Notes under the pieces: model-generated
Seen by the model: only the letters and a program-made list of their open reading frames with translations
Databases searched by the model: none
Told to the model about the DNA's origin: nothing
Shown: piece after piece, positions 24,715 to 33,362 of the stretch
Position numbering within the stretch: position 1 is the stretch's first letter
Layout of the letters: every line of letters starts with the position of its first letter
Made by a program: the position numbers and the translations under genes
NCBI GenBank assembly: GCA_047936785.1
Contig: CP176394.1
Source of the DNA: Acidaminobacterium chupaoyuni
GTDB lineage: Bacteria > Bacillota > Clostridia > Oscillospirales > Butyricicoccaceae
Length of the DNA: 64,000 nt
Reading direction: 5' to 3' (one strand)

Positions 24715-25884
24715 CTATCTTAAATAATCCATGGCAATGCAGGTATAAGCCGCCGTGCCATAGGCAAACGCGTTTTCATCGAACAGCACACAGGGGTGAT
24801 GCATGGGGAAAGACTTGCCTTCGGGGCTCGTGCTGCCCAGTGAGATCATTACGGAAGGCACTTTTTGGGTGACGAAAGAAAAATCTTCGCTGCCCATGGC
24901 TTTTTCGGTGGAAACAGGCAGCACTTCCGCTTCGGGCAGACAGCCTTTCAGGCTGGCGGCGGTGGCTTCGGCGGCCTGTTCGTCGCTGCGGGTGCTGGGG
25001 GCTGTCTGGCCGATATACCATTCCGCGCGGCAGCGGTAAAGCTCGGCGATGGAATGCATCGCCTGCTGAAGGCGGCCCAGCAGGATCGCGCGTTTTTCTT
25101 CATCGAACATTCTCACCGTTCCCATGATGACGCAATCGTTGGGGATGATGTTATAAGTGGTGCCCGCGTTCAGCGCGCAGATATTCACCACCGAAGGCGA
25201 CTGGGGGTCGATCTCATAGCGGGCGATATCTTCAAACGCGCCGATGATCTTCACCGCGGCAAAAATCGGGTTGATGGCTTCTTCCGGCGCGGCGCCATGG
25301 CCGCCCTTGCCGTGAAGCGTGATGCGGAACCCATCGCTGGAAGCCATGCACACGCCGCTTTTAATGAGGATCTGCCCCGTTTTCACCGCATCGGCCGAAA
25401 TATGGATGGCCACGGCGCGATCGGGATGGGGGTTTTCCAAAGCGCCGGCGGCGATCATATCTCGGGCGCCGGTAAGCCCTTCTTCATCCGATTGGAACAT
25501 CAGGATGGCAAGGCCCTCCAGCTGATCTTCGTGGGCTTTCAGCAGCTTTGCCGCGCCCAGCAGCATGGCCGTGTGGGTATCATGGCCGCAGGAATGCATG
25601 GCGCCCGGGTTTTGCGAAGCAAAAGGCAGGCCTGTTTGCTCGCTCATGGGCAGCGCATCCATATCGCCGCGCAGCAGGATGGATCTTCCGCCTTTTTTGC
25701 CGATGGTGGCCATGATGGCGTTGGGAATGATCTCGCGATATTCCACGCCCATTTTTTCCAGTTCTTCTTTCACCTTTGCCGCCGTAACAGGCAGATTCTG
25801 CCCCACTTCGGCGTGCTGATGAAAATATCTGCGCCATGCGATGATCTCATTTTCAATGGATTTTGCTTCTTGATAGATGCTCAT
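24715..25884 (-). CDS. M20D amidohydrolase, copy A
   Basis: 389 residues. 'SIYQEAKSIENEIIAWRRYFHQHAEVGQNLP', 'LLRGDMDALPMSEQTGLPFAS', 'MHSCGHDTHTAMLLGAAKLL', 'FQSDEEGLTGARDM' and 'GKGGHGAAPEEAINPI' are in place, with 'EDFSFVTQKVPSVMISLGS' at the end. It is first of the tandem trio, directly behind the decayed cysteine desulfidase gene, whose promoter probably drives the whole unit. GGAA-rich sequence lies upstream of the ATG, with no closer strong site seen. Confidence 0.92.
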   Translation of the reverse strand: MSIYQEAKSIENEIIAWRRYFHQHAEVGQNLPVTAAKVKEELEKMGVEYREIIPNAIMATIGKKGGRSILLRGDMDALPMSEQTGLPFASQNPGAMHSCGHDTHTAMLLGAAKLLKAHEDQLEGLAILMFQSDEEGLTGARDMIAAGALENPHPDRAVAIHISADAVKTGQILIKSGVCMASSDGFRITLHGKGGHGAAPEEAINPIFAAVKIIGAFEDIARYEIDPQSPSVVNICALNAGTTYNIIPNDCVIMGTVRMFDEEKRAILLGRLQQAMHSIAELYRCRAEWYIGQTAPSTRSDEQAAEATAASLKGCLPEAEVLPVSTEKAMGSEDFSFVTQKVPSVMISLGSTSPEGKSFPMHHPCVLFDENAFAYGTAAYTCIAMDYLR

Positions 25885-25936
25885 AGGCCGTTCCTTTCCC
25901 GAATACTTCTGTTTATTTTTGCGCCGGCACGCTTTT

Positions 25937-26829
25937 TCAGCGCCCCGCGCGGGGTGTTTTTCGTGTTTCCATGATCTCGACGATGGTTTCTTCGGTGGCG
26001 CTCATGCCGGGCGACGCAATATAGCCGATATTCTGCATGGTAAGCTCGGGCGTGCTGCCCAAAATGCTGTGGCAGGGGCCGCCGCGCCCGTTACACGGGC
26101 TTCGATGGGGCCGCATGCAAAAATGCTCATGCTCTTTTTCAAGTCGCGGCTGAGCTCGCGCCCGTCATTTTCATCGATCAGAGCCTGCGTGATGGGCGTT
26201 TTCCCCTCTTTTTTCCCTTCTTCATATAAGGCAAGGTCGGTGGAAAAAGCCTCGCGCAAAAAGGCCAGTTCTTCTATGGGAACGGTTTTGGCGTAATCCA
26301 CAAGTTCTTCCAGCGTTCTGGCTTTGATCTCTTCGCAGGGGTCGTCTTCCGCCTGCTCTGCCGCTGCCTGAAAAACCGTTTCACCGTTTTTCTGCAATAA
26401 AGTGAGGGAAGTATGGGTATGCTCGATCACGGCGCGGCCAACGCCGTTTTCGGTTTTCACCGTGGCGTCGATCAAAATAACGGGCGAAATGTTTTGCATC
26501 TTCACCGTAACGGCGCCGCTTTCGATCAATGCGCCCGCTTCCGCGATCTGCCGCGCGGTCAGGCCATCCAGCGCCGCCAGTTGTTTTTCGGCATCCCCCG
26601 CCACCGCGCCCAAAGCCGCCGCCCAGCCGTTCCCCTTTTCTTTTGTGCCGGGAATGGCGCAGGTAAAGGCATTCTTGTAAATGCCCGAATTGACGGCAAG
26701 CTCTACCGCGCTCACTTTTCCGCCGCAAAGCGAATGCGCTTTGGCGCAGGCATAAGCGATCGCCCCGGGTTCCGTTACGCCATAAGCGATTTTCATATCG
26801 CCGCGAATCAATTCCGCTAAAGCCTTCAT
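25937..26829 (-). pseudogene. L-cysteine desulfidase (CyuA/UPF0597 family), internally deleted and frameshifted
   Basis: The N-terminal ~255 residues (from ATG 26829, AAAGGAGA upstream) follow the family: 'NSGIYKNAFTCAIPGT', 'GWAAALGAVAGD' and 'DDPCEEIKARTLEELVDYA'. The reading frame then breaks after 'IFACGPIEARVTG'. The family's C-terminal signature reappears in another frame, 'TMQNIGYIASPGMSATEETIVEIM', ending at 25937. About 110-130 residues of the usual ~430-residue protein, including the Fe-S ligand region, are missing. The first Fe-S cysteine of the usual GCTEP motif is also Val (GVTEP, residue 17). The gene is therefore almost certainly inactive. If left to its own frame, translation stops at 26002. 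Confidence 0.75.
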
Positions 26830-26859
26830 TCGTTTCTCCTTTCGCGTTTCTCTTTTCTT

Positions 26860-26888
26860 ATCATACACATTTTCTGCCCCACTCGCAA
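26860..26888 (-). promoter_or_regulatory. Sigma-A promoter of the desulfidase-amidohydrolase operon
   Basis: Minus-strand TTGCGA (26883-26888) and TATGAT (26860-26865), 17-bp spacer, 31 bp ahead of the start codon. Its preservation could explain why the broken first gene is kept: it still drives the three M20 genes. Confidence 0.6.
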
Positions 26889-27084
26889 GCGTTGGGGGTA
26901 AAATAGTTCATCCTCTGAACTTATTTTTTCTTCCCTTTTTGCGTTTCATTTTCCTTTTCAATAAATCGCCGCCGCAACATTCGAAAAAACGATTCGACAT
27001 CCCGCCCGTTCCATGATATCCTTTTTATAAAGCAGAGACGCGCAAATATCTGCTCTTGAATTTCACACTCCATCAAATTAATTG

Positions 27085-27129
27085 CCAAAAGGCGGAGGGA
27101 ACCCCTCCGCCTTTTGGTTTTTTATTTTT
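27085..27129 (+). terminator. Strong hairpin with T-tract downstream of pyk repeats
   Basis: A 15-bp perfect stem (27085-27099 with 27103-27117) followed on the plus strand by a T-rich run to 27129. No plus-strand gene is visible upstream. On the minus strand it would be the last hairpin met by transcripts leaving pyk. Confidence 0.6.
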
Positions 27130-27140
27130 ACCGATCTGCG

Positions 27141-27624
27141 CCGCGTTGTGCCGACGCTTTTTTATTTCACGGTTTCAATTTTCATCAAATTTGTTGTTCC
27201 GGCCACGCCCAGCGGCCACCCCGCCGTCAGCTTTCCCCCAAAAAGCCACAGGCTTTTTCGGGGGCCCCCTATGATAGAACAGGGGCGGATGCGATCCGCC
27301 CCTGTTCCTTCAGCGCGCCCGCGCCGCGCGGCTTTCGCCGCGTTGTGCCGACGCTTTTTTATTTCACGGTTTCAATTTTCATCAAATTTGTTGTTCCGGC
27401 CACGCCCAGCGGCCACCCCGCCGTCAGCTTTCCCCCAAAAAGCCACAGGCTTTTTCGGGGGCCCCCTATGATAGAACAGGGGCGGATGCGATCCGCCCCT
27501 GTTCCTTCGGCGCGCCCGCGCCGCGCGGCTTTCGCCGCGTTGTGCCGACGCTTTTTTATTTCACGGTTTCAATTTTCATCAAATTTGTTGTTCCGGTCAC
27601 GCCCAGCGGCCACCCCGCCGTCAG
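27141..27624. repeat. Two and a half tandem copies of a 197-bp unit derived from the pyk 3' end
   Basis: Unit 1 spans 27141-27337, unit 2 27338-27534, and a partial third copy 27535-27624 is the authentic pyruvate kinase 3' end. Each full unit carries the last ~22 pyk codons and stop, an A/T-flanked hairpin (e.g. 27236-27265) and a second GC-rich hairpin (e.g. 27281-27303). Only isolated differences were seen between copies, for example C/T within the repeated pyk codons. The remaining 26830-27140 stretch holds only the operon promoter and the hairpin above. Confidence 0.85.
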
Positions 27625-28974
27625 CACAACTTTATCGTTTTCTTCCACCAGCCCGCCGGCTTTTGCGGCGGCAATGGCTTCATCAAACAGCGCGTCTGTG
27701 TTGTCACGCTCTTCGATCATCAGCGGGCAGACGCCCCAGACAAGGCTCAACCTGCGGCAGCTCTTTTCACTGTTGGTGCAGCAGACAATGGGCACGGAGG
27801 GGCGGAATTTCGAGATCATGCGCGCCGTTCTGCCCGTTTTTGAAACGGGGATGATGGCGCGGCAATTCAGTGCGGCCGCCGCTGTGCAGGTGGCATAAGA
27901 GATGGCATCGGTCACAGTGGGTTCTTTTTCTTCTTCACGCTGGCGCAAGCGGCCCACATAATTGATGCTTTGCTCGGCATAAGCGGCAATGGCGGCCATG
28001 GCCTTCACCGCTTCTTCGGGATATGCCCCCGCGGCGGTTTCGCCCGAAAGCATGATGGCTCCTGTGCCGTCATAAACGGCGTTGGCCACATCGGATACCT
28101 CTGCGCGGGTGGGGCGCGGGTTCTTCATCATCGAATCCAGCATCTGTGTGGCGGTAATGACGATCTTGCCCAGGCTGTTGGCTTTTTTGATCAGCGTTTT
28201 CTGAATGGCGGGCAGCTGCTCAAAGGGGATCTCCACCCCCATATCGCCGCGCGCCACCATCACGCCGTCGGCCGCTTCCAAAATTTCATCGGCGTTCGAC
28301 ATGCCTTCGGCGTTTTCGATTTTGGCGATGATCTCGATATCGGCCTGTTCCCTTTTTAAAATGCGGCGGATCTGCATCACATCTTCGGCGCTGCGCACGA
28401 AAGAAGCCGCGATGAAATCATAATCGTTTTTCACGGCGAACAGAATATCTTCTTCATCCTTTTCGGAAAGATAGGGCATCGAAAACCGCACATTGGGCAA
28501 ATTGACCCCTTTTCTGTCGGAAACCGGGCCGCCGTTGACCACGCGGCAAATAATATCTTTGCCGCTGACTTCTTCCACTTTCAATTCGATCAGGCCGTCA
28601 TCCAGCAAAATTGTGGCGCCGCCGCCGATATCCTGATAAAGCTTTTCATAAGAAACACAGCATCCCGATTCATCGCCGGGTTTTTCTTCGCCGCAATGCA
28701 GGGTGAACAGCTGCCCTTTTTTCAGCGTCACTTTGCCCGCCGCAAATTTCTTCAGGCGGATCTCGGGCCCTTTCGTATCCAGCATGGTCGCCACCGGCAG
28801 CCCCAGTTCTGCGCGGATGGCGCAGAAACGGTCATATCTGGCCTGCTGTTCTTCATGCGTGCCATGGGAAAAATTAAACCTTGCCACGGCCATGCCCGCT
28901 TCCATCATGCGGCGCAAGATCGCCGGATCATCGCAGGCCGGGCCCAAGGTGCAAACAATTTTTGTTTTTCTCAT
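27556..28974 (-). CDS. pyk: Pyruvate kinase
   Basis: 472 residues, normal for the short form without a C-terminal PEP-utilising extension. Motifs are 'TKIVCTLGPACDDPAIL', 'ARFNFSHGTHEEQ', 'DTKGPEIRL', 'AKIENAEGMSNADEIL', 'VARGDMGVEIPFEQLPAIQK' and 'TQMLDSMMKNPRPTRAEVSDVANAVYDGTGAIMLSGETAAG'. The enzyme converts phosphoenolpyruvate and ADP to pyruvate and ATP. AAAGGGGA precedes the ATG. The last ~70 bp of the gene recur twice beyond the stop codon as part of a tandem repeat; the gene itself is intact. Confidence 0.97.
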   Translation of the reverse strand: MRKTKIVCTLGPACDDPAILRRMMEAGMAVARFNFSHGTHEEQQARYDRFCAIRAELGLPVATMLDTKGPEIRLKKFAAGKVTLKKGQLFTLHCGEEKPGDESGCCVSYEKLYQDIGGGATILLDDGLIELKVEEVSGKDIICRVVNGGPVSDRKGVNLPNVRFSMPYLSEKDEEDILFAVKNDYDFIAASFVRSAEDVMQIRRILKREQADIEIIAKIENAEGMSNADEILEAADGVMVARGDMGVEIPFEQLPAIQKTLIKKANSLGKIVITATQMLDSMMKNPRPTRAEVSDVANAVYDGTGAIMLSGETAAGAYPEEAVKAMAAIAAYAEQSINYVGRLRQREEEKEPTVTDAISYATCTAAAALNCRAIIPVSKTGRTARMISKFRPSVPIVCCTNSEKSCRRLSLVWGVCPLMIEERDNTDALFDEAIAAAKAGGLVEENDKVVLTAGWPLGVTGTTNLMKIETVK

Positions 28975-29205
28975 AATTTCCCCTTTCTTTTCCGTGTGCC
29001 ATTAAAATTTCAAAAAATTCCCCGCGCTTCACGGCCGCGCGGCGGAAAGATCTTCCTTATTTCAATCGTAGCACTGCCGCATACTTCCGTCAAGGCAATG
29101 ACACGACTTTGCAAATTCTTCACAATTCCATCATATTCTTCACATATTTGCCCGTTATACTCACATCATAGAAACATGAAAGGCACATTCAGTGAGGTGA
29201 ATCGT

Positions 29206-29760
29206 ATGCTCCCTCTTCCGCATATCCGCATCGCAAACCATGTTCGCCGCGTTTTGGAATCGCGTTATTCTTATAAAGTTTCGGCGTTCCCTTTTGTCTT
29301 GGGCAGCATCTATCCCGATTTCACTTATAAAACCTTTCATTACAAGCATAACATTTTAGACGCGCTGCGCGAAGCGCGGCTGTTCAGCCGCATTGCGGCC
29401 GAGGCCGGTTCTTTCCGCCGCAGCTTTCAATTGGGCGTCATTTGCCATTACACCGCAGATTCTTTCTGTGATGCCCATATCATGCCCCAGAATTACAGCA
29501 AGATACAGCACCTGCTTTATGAAATTCGGCAATCGCGCGCTTTCCGCCGCGGTTTGACAGATGCCGAAAAATCGGCCATGAACAGCGGTGATCCGTTCAA
29601 ATCGAAAGATCTCCATGGGTTCATCCGCCGCTATCGCGATTTTCTCAGCCGCCGCCATTCTTATAAAGAAGAATGCGACGCCGCCGTGCAGGGCAGTGTT
29701 TCTTTATTGAAAAGCCTGCTCAAAGCCATCCCCGGTGGGAAAACCGCTCAAGTTTGCTAA
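29206..29760 (+). CDS. Zinc-dependent phospholipase C-like protein (S1-P1/PLC fold)
   Basis: 184 residues. 'GSIYPDFTYKTFHYKHNILDALREARLF', 'FQLGVICHYTADSFCDAHI' and 'LHGFIRRYRDFLSR' match the Pfam zinc-dependent phospholipase C group often annotated in Clostridia; His and Asp residues in 'PDF', 'HY.ADSFCDAH' would bind zinc. There is no signal peptide, so a cytoplasmic role is more likely than a toxin-like secreted lipase. GAGGTG supports the ATG at 29206 rather than the earlier in-frame ATG at 29176. Substrate is unknown. Confidence 0.75.
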   Translation: MLPLPHIRIANHVRRVLESRYSYKVSAFPFVLGSIYPDFTYKTFHYKHNILDALREARLFSRIAAEAGSFRRSFQLGVICHYTADSFCDAHIMPQNYSKIQHLLYEIRQSRAFRRGLTDAEKSAMNSGDPFKSKDLHGFIRRYRDFLSRRHSYKEECDAAVQGSVSLLKSLLKAIPGGKTAQVC

Positions 29761-29797
29761 CTCATCTCATTCTCATATTTTTCTCTCTTCATCTCAT

Positions 29798-29835
29798 ACA
29801 AAAAAAGCAGACAGAAAACTGTCTGCTTTTTTTGT
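29798..29835. terminator. Bidirectional terminator between the PLC-like gene and gdhA
   Basis: A 17-bp perfect stem (29798-29814 with 29819-29835) with A7 and T7 tracts. Confidence 0.9.
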
Positions 29836-29934
29836 ATGCTTTTTTCAAAAGGGAACGCGGCATCGCCCGAAAGCAACGCCGCGCTCAAAAGGTTTTCGGC
29901 CGCCCGGGGGCAGGCCCGCAAACCGATGATTCGC

Positions 29935-31281
29935 TTAGATCAAGCCCTGAGCCATCATGGCTTCGGCAACTTTCTTGAAGCCTGCGATGTTAGCGCCGGC
30001 AACCAGATCATAGCCCATGCCGCATTCTTCGGCAGCCTTGGCGGATTCGTCATGGATGCTCTTCATGATATGATGCAGTTTTTCATCCACTTCTTCGGGC
30101 TTCCAGCTGTAACGAGCGGAGTTCTGAGCCATTTCCAAAGCAGAGGTTGCTACGCCGCCGGCATTAACAGCCTTGGAAGGAGCAACGATCTTGCAATGTT
30201 CCTGCAGATAAGCCAGAGCTTCGTTTGTTGTGGGCATGTTAGCAACTTCGATATAATACTGCAGGCCGTTCTTCACCATCTCTTCGGCTTCTTTCATGCC
30301 GATTTCGTTCTGGTAAGCGCAAGGCATAGCAATATCGAATTTTTCGCCCCAGACTTTTGCCTTAGGAACGAACTTCACGCCGAATTTATCAGCATAATCC
30401 TGAGCGCGGTCGCGGCCGGAAGCACGCATCTCGAGCAGGTAGTTGATCTTTTCGGGTGTTACGATGCCATCGGGATCATAGCAATAGCCGTCAGGGCCGG
30501 AAATTGTGACAACTTTGCCGCCCAGCTGAGCAACTTTTTCGCAGACGCCCCAAGCCACATTGCCAAAACCGGAAACGGCAACAGTCTTGCCCTTCAGGTC
30601 TTCGCCGTAATGCTTCAGAACTTCAACCAGATAATAAGTTGCGCCATAGCCGGTCGCTTCGGGGCGGAAATAGGAACCGCCGTAAGACAGGCCCTTGCCG
30701 GTCAGAACGCCGTTTTCCCAGCAGCCCTTGATGCGCTTATACTGGCCATACAGATAGCCGATTTCACGGCCGCCAACACCGATATCACCGGCGGGAACGT
30801 CAACATCGGGGCCGATGTGGCGATACAGCTCGGTCATGAAAGCCTGGCAGAAACGCATGATTTCTGCATCACTGCGGCCGCGGGGGTCGAAATCGCTGCC
30901 GCCCTTAGCGCCGCCGATGGGCAGGCTGGTCAGGCTGTTTTTGAAGGTTTGTTCAAAGCCCAGGAACTTCATGGTATCCAGGGTTACAGAGGGGTGGAAA
31001 CGCAGGCCGCCCTTGTAAGGCCCGATCGCGCCGTTGAACTGCACACGATAGCCGCGGTTCACATGAACTTCGCCCTTGTCGTCTGTCCAGGTTACACGGA
31101 ATTCGATGGTGCGTTCAGGTTCGCACATTCTTTCCAGCAGGCCCATTTTTTCATATTCGGGATGCTGTTCTACTACAGTTTCGATGCTCTTAAAGACTTC
31201 TTCGACGGTCTGAATGAACAGGTTTTCGCCGGCATTGCGTGCCTTAACATCATCCAGAACTTTCTGCATGTAAGCGTTCAT
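29935..31281 (-). CDS. gdhA: NADP-specific glutamate dehydrogenase
   Basis: 448 residues of the hexameric ~50 kDa group. Key segments are 'GYRVQFNGAIGPYKGGLRFHPSV', 'SLPIGGAKGGSDFDPRGRSDAEIMRFCQAFMTEL' (catalytic lysines and Asp), 'DVPAGDIGVGGREIGYLYGQYK' and the Rossmann 'VSGFGNVAWG'. It links ammonia assimilation and glutamate catabolism with 2-oxoglutarate. The ATG at 31281 follows GAGGAGG; upstream in-frame extension to 31332 is leader. Codon choice is noticeably more restricted than in neighbours, as expected for a highly expressed gene. It is a single-gene unit. Confidence 0.97.
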   Translation of the reverse strand: MNAYMQKVLDDVKARNAGENLFIQTVEEVFKSIETVVEQHPEYEKMGLLERMCEPERTIEFRVTWTDDKGEVHVNRGYRVQFNGAIGPYKGGLRFHPSVTLDTMKFLGFEQTFKNSLTSLPIGGAKGGSDFDPRGRSDAEIMRFCQAFMTELYRHIGPDVDVPAGDIGVGGREIGYLYGQYKRIKGCWENGVLTGKGLSYGGSYFRPEATGYGATYYLVEVLKHYGEDLKGKTVAVSGFGNVAWGVCEKVAQLGGKVVTISGPDGYCYDPDGIVTPEKINYLLEMRASGRDRAQDYADKFGVKFVPKAKVWGEKFDIAMPCAYQNEIGMKEAEEMVKNGLQYYIEVANMPTTNEALAYLQEHCKIVAPSKAVNAGGVATSALEMAQNSARYSWKPEEVDEKLHHIMKSIHDESAKAAEECGMGYDLVAGANIAGFKKVAEAMMAQGLI

Positions 31282-31340
31282 TTTAACTGCCTCCTCATAT
31301 GTGTGTGAATATCCGTTTTTAGGTTTACCCACTGACCTTT

Positions 31341-31369
31341 AGTTTAAATCCCAGCCATTAAATTGTCAA
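31341..31369 (-). promoter_or_regulatory. Sigma-A promoter of gdhA
   Basis: Minus-strand perfect TTGACA (31364-31369) and TAAACT (31341-31346), 17-bp spacer. Confidence 0.75.
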
Positions 31370-31586
31370 GTGACGGGCGGCGGCCCTTTTTCCTTCAATA
31401 ATTCCTGAATTACGCAATTTATCCCATCATTTTCCCACCCAAGCTTCAATAATTTTCGTTCTCGGTTTCTTTTCTGGCTGATTCTGCATTTTTTTCGGCA
31501 TGGCGTTTTTTTCGTTTTTGCCTTGATTTCTTCACTTTTTTCATAAAAACCTCAAATGCCCCCGCGTGTGGTTTTTCCGCCGAAAA

Positions 31587-31653
31587 GTGTGTTATTTTTT
31601 TGGCATTCTCGCGGGGGTTTTCGTAAAAAAGTGCGTTATTTTTTTGGCATTCT
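31587..31653. repeat. Pair of ~22-bp direct repeats, 44 bp apart
   Basis: GTGTGTTATTTTTTTGGCAT at 31587 recurs at 31631 with one change, in the gdhA-GNAT intergenic region. Apart from these repeats and the two promoters, the stretch 31370-31748 shows nothing I can name. Confidence 0.6.
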
Positions 31654-31688
31654 TCCGCGCTTTTTTGCTGCCCGATGCGCTGTTTTTC

Positions 31689-31717
31689 TTGCGCCCTTTT
31701 TCGGGCGATGCTATACT
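31689..31717 (+). promoter_or_regulatory. Sigma-A-like promoter of the acetyltransferase gene
   Basis: TTGCGC (31689-31694) and TATACT (31712-31717), 17-bp spacer, 32 bp ahead of the start codon. Confidence 0.5.
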
Positions 31718-31748
31718 GTTTGAAACAAAGATGATAAGAGGGATCGTT

Positions 31749-32255
31749 ATGGAATTCTTTATTCGGCCGGTGGAAGCAAAAGATGCCGCCGCTTTTTCCG
31801 AACTGCGCAGGATGCCCGGCGTTTTTGAAAACATTTTGGGCATTCCTTCCGAGCGCACCGGGCAAAACGAGGATTTTTTGAATTCGCTGGGCCCCAACAA
31901 CCACCAGTTCGTGGCCATCGCCCGCGAAGACGACGGCGCGGAGACCCTGATCGGCAGCATCGGCCTGACCGTGTTTTCTCAGCCCCGCAGGCGCCACTGC
32001 GGCCATATCGTCATCATGGTTCACCGCGATTATCAGGGCATCGGGGCGGGAACCGCGCTGATGCAGGCGGCGGTGAATCTGGCCGACCGCTGGCTGATGC
32101 TGCATCGGCTTGAGCTTTCGGTGTTCGCCGATAACACCCGCGCCATTGCCCTTTATGAAAAATTCGGCTTCGAAAAAGAAGGCTATCTCCATGGTTCCGC
32201 CATTCGCGACGGCCAATATGCCGATGAATGGATCATGGGGCGCATCCACCCTTAA
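31749..32255 (+). CDS. GNAT-family N-acetyltransferase
   Basis: 168 residues with the GNAT fold. 'FFIRPVEAKDAAAFSELRR' opens the domain, 'HCGHIVIMVHRDYQGIGAGTALMQAAVNLA' is the acetyl-CoA binding strand and loop (Q-x-x-G-x-G), and 'LELSVFADNTRAIALYEKFGFEKEGYLHG' is the C-terminal signature. It resembles ribosomal-protein or small-molecule acetyltransferases of the RimJ/SpeG style; substrate is not predictable. The ATG at 31749 follows GAGGGAT; an in-frame ATG at 31731 is less likely. Confidence 0.85.
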   Translation: MEFFIRPVEAKDAAAFSELRRMPGVFENILGIPSERTGQNEDFLNSLGPNNHQFVAIAREDDGAETLIGSIGLTVFSQPRRRHCGHIVIMVHRDYQGIGAGTALMQAAVNLADRWLMLHRLELSVFADNTRAIALYEKFGFEKEGYLHGSAIRDGQYADEWIMGRIHP

Positions 32256-32313
32256 GCGCGAAACAGACCGGTTTTGCGCCGATATTGAAAATTTGCTTTC
32301 CGAAAATCAGATC

Positions 32314-32356
32314 AGCCGCCCCACGAACCGCAAAAGGTCCGGGGGGCGGCTGTTTT
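32314..32356 (+). terminator. Terminator after the acetyltransferase
   Basis: A 9-bp GC stem (32314-32322 with 32343-32351), a 20-nt loop and a short T-run. Confidence 0.6.
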
Positions 32357-32423
32357 CATCCGTCGTTTCATTTTTGCTGCGCCAGGCACAGGCCGCGGAT
32401 AGCATCCGCCCGGTTTGCCGGGT

Positions 32424-32906
32424 TTAGCATCTGTGCAGAAATGCTCTGATCTTCAGCGCATATCTGCTTGTCATCATAACGCCTACGATCATCATGCCAA
32501 AGGTGATGCCCAGGCACAGGCCGCCCAAAAAATGATCTGCGTGGCCGCTGAACAGCAGCGCCATATAAAGAACAGCCGCCGCCAACCCGCCGATAAACAA
32601 AAGATGCAGCCGACCGGTGAGTTTTTGTTTTTCTTCATTGCTGTAATCCGCAACCTTCAGCACGGTTTCTTCCAATTCTTTATTCATCTTCTCGCTTTTC
32701 CTCTCTCCATCCAGCAATTCGCGGAGATCGACCTCACAGTATTCGGAGATCCGGATCAAAATATCCAGATCCGGCATATTGCTTCCTGTTTCCCATCTTG
32801 ATACCGTTCTGCGGGAAACATTGAATTTTTCCGCAAACTGTTCCTGGGTGATGTTTTTCTCTTTGCGAAGCTCTTTCATAAAAGTTCCGATTTTGATTTG
32901 ATTCAT
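32424..32906 (-). CDS. XRE-family helix-turn-helix regulator with membrane tail
   Basis: 160 residues. An N-terminal Cro/CI-type DNA-binding domain (about 5-60: 'MKELRKEKNITQEQFAEKFNVSRRTVSRWETGSNMPDLDILIRISEYCEVDLRELL') is followed by a short linker and two hydrophobic helices (about 98-120 and 124-146). This membrane-tethered XRE layout is common in Clostridia. The ATG at 32906 is chosen for GGAGA upstream; the longer frame to 33062 is not supported. It lies 150 bp behind a small membrane-protein gene on the same strand. Confidence 0.88.
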   Translation of the reverse strand: MNQIKIGTFMKELRKEKNITQEQFAEKFNVSRRTVSRWETGSNMPDLDILIRISEYCEVDLRELLDGERKSEKMNKELEETVLKVADYSNEEKQKLTGRLHLLFIGGLAAAVLYMALLFSGHADHFLGGLCLGITFGMMIVGVMMTSRYALKIRAFLHRC

Positions 32907-33058
32907 CGTTGCTGCGTTCTCCTTTCCGTGGATAGAATAGCATCGGTCCGGCCGAAAGAACAGGACATCAAGCGAGCAATGCCCGGTTATTTTGCCATGG
33001 GACACACAATGTCTCCCCCCATCGGCCCGGCCAGGCCGCCGGTTGTCACAGGCCGCCG

Positions 33059-33253
33059 TCAATCTTCTTTATATTGCCGCCAGAGATAAATGCCAAGGCC
33101 CGGAACAAGGGAAGCAAGCCCCAACACAACAAGCCAGCCGAAAAGCGCCGCCCCATTGTCGCCGCCCTGTTTTGTCAGGCGGTAAGCTGTGCCATAAGCG
33201 AAAAAGCTTTGCACCACGGTGATGATCGGCCAGACAAAAACGATAGTTTCCAT
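33059..33253 (-). CDS. Small two-helix membrane protein, unknown function
   Basis: 64 residues with AAGGAG upstream of the ATG and its own promoter. Two hydrophobic segments ('VFVWPIITVVQSFFAYGTAYRL' and 'AALFGWLVVLGLASLVPGLGIYLW') are joined by a polar turn, 'TKQGGDNG'. It is probably in one unit with the XRE regulator downstream, so it might be part of the same membrane response; that is only a guess from position. Confidence 0.65.
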   Translation of the reverse strand: METIVFVWPIITVVQSFFAYGTAYRLTKQGGDNGAALFGWLVVLGLASLVPGLGIYLWRQYKED

Positions 33254-33315
33254 GCTTTTCTCCTTTTTCTGTTTTGCTTTTCTCTTTTCGCAGCAGGCAA
33301 TCCCTTTCTGTTCTC

Positions 33316-33344
33316 ACTGTATCATGCGGGCCAAAATTTGTAAA
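33316..33344 (-). promoter_or_regulatory. Sigma-A-like promoter of the small membrane protein/XRE unit
   Basis: Minus-strand TTTACA (33339-33344) and TACAGT (33316-33321), 17-bp spacer. Confidence 0.45.
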
Positions 33345-33362
33345 TACGGCCGCCTTGGCGGC

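Noticed and set aside
27141..27624. Repeat array as CRISPR or insertion sequence
   Set aside because: Units are 197 bp, directly adjoining without unique spacers; they carry pyk codons, and no transposase or inverted ends are present.
27056..27898. Overlapping plus-strand frames with repeated peptides across the 197-bp repeats
   Set aside because: They are the reverse of the duplicated pyk 3' ends, with no ribosome sites and phenylalanine/arginine-rich nonsense composition.
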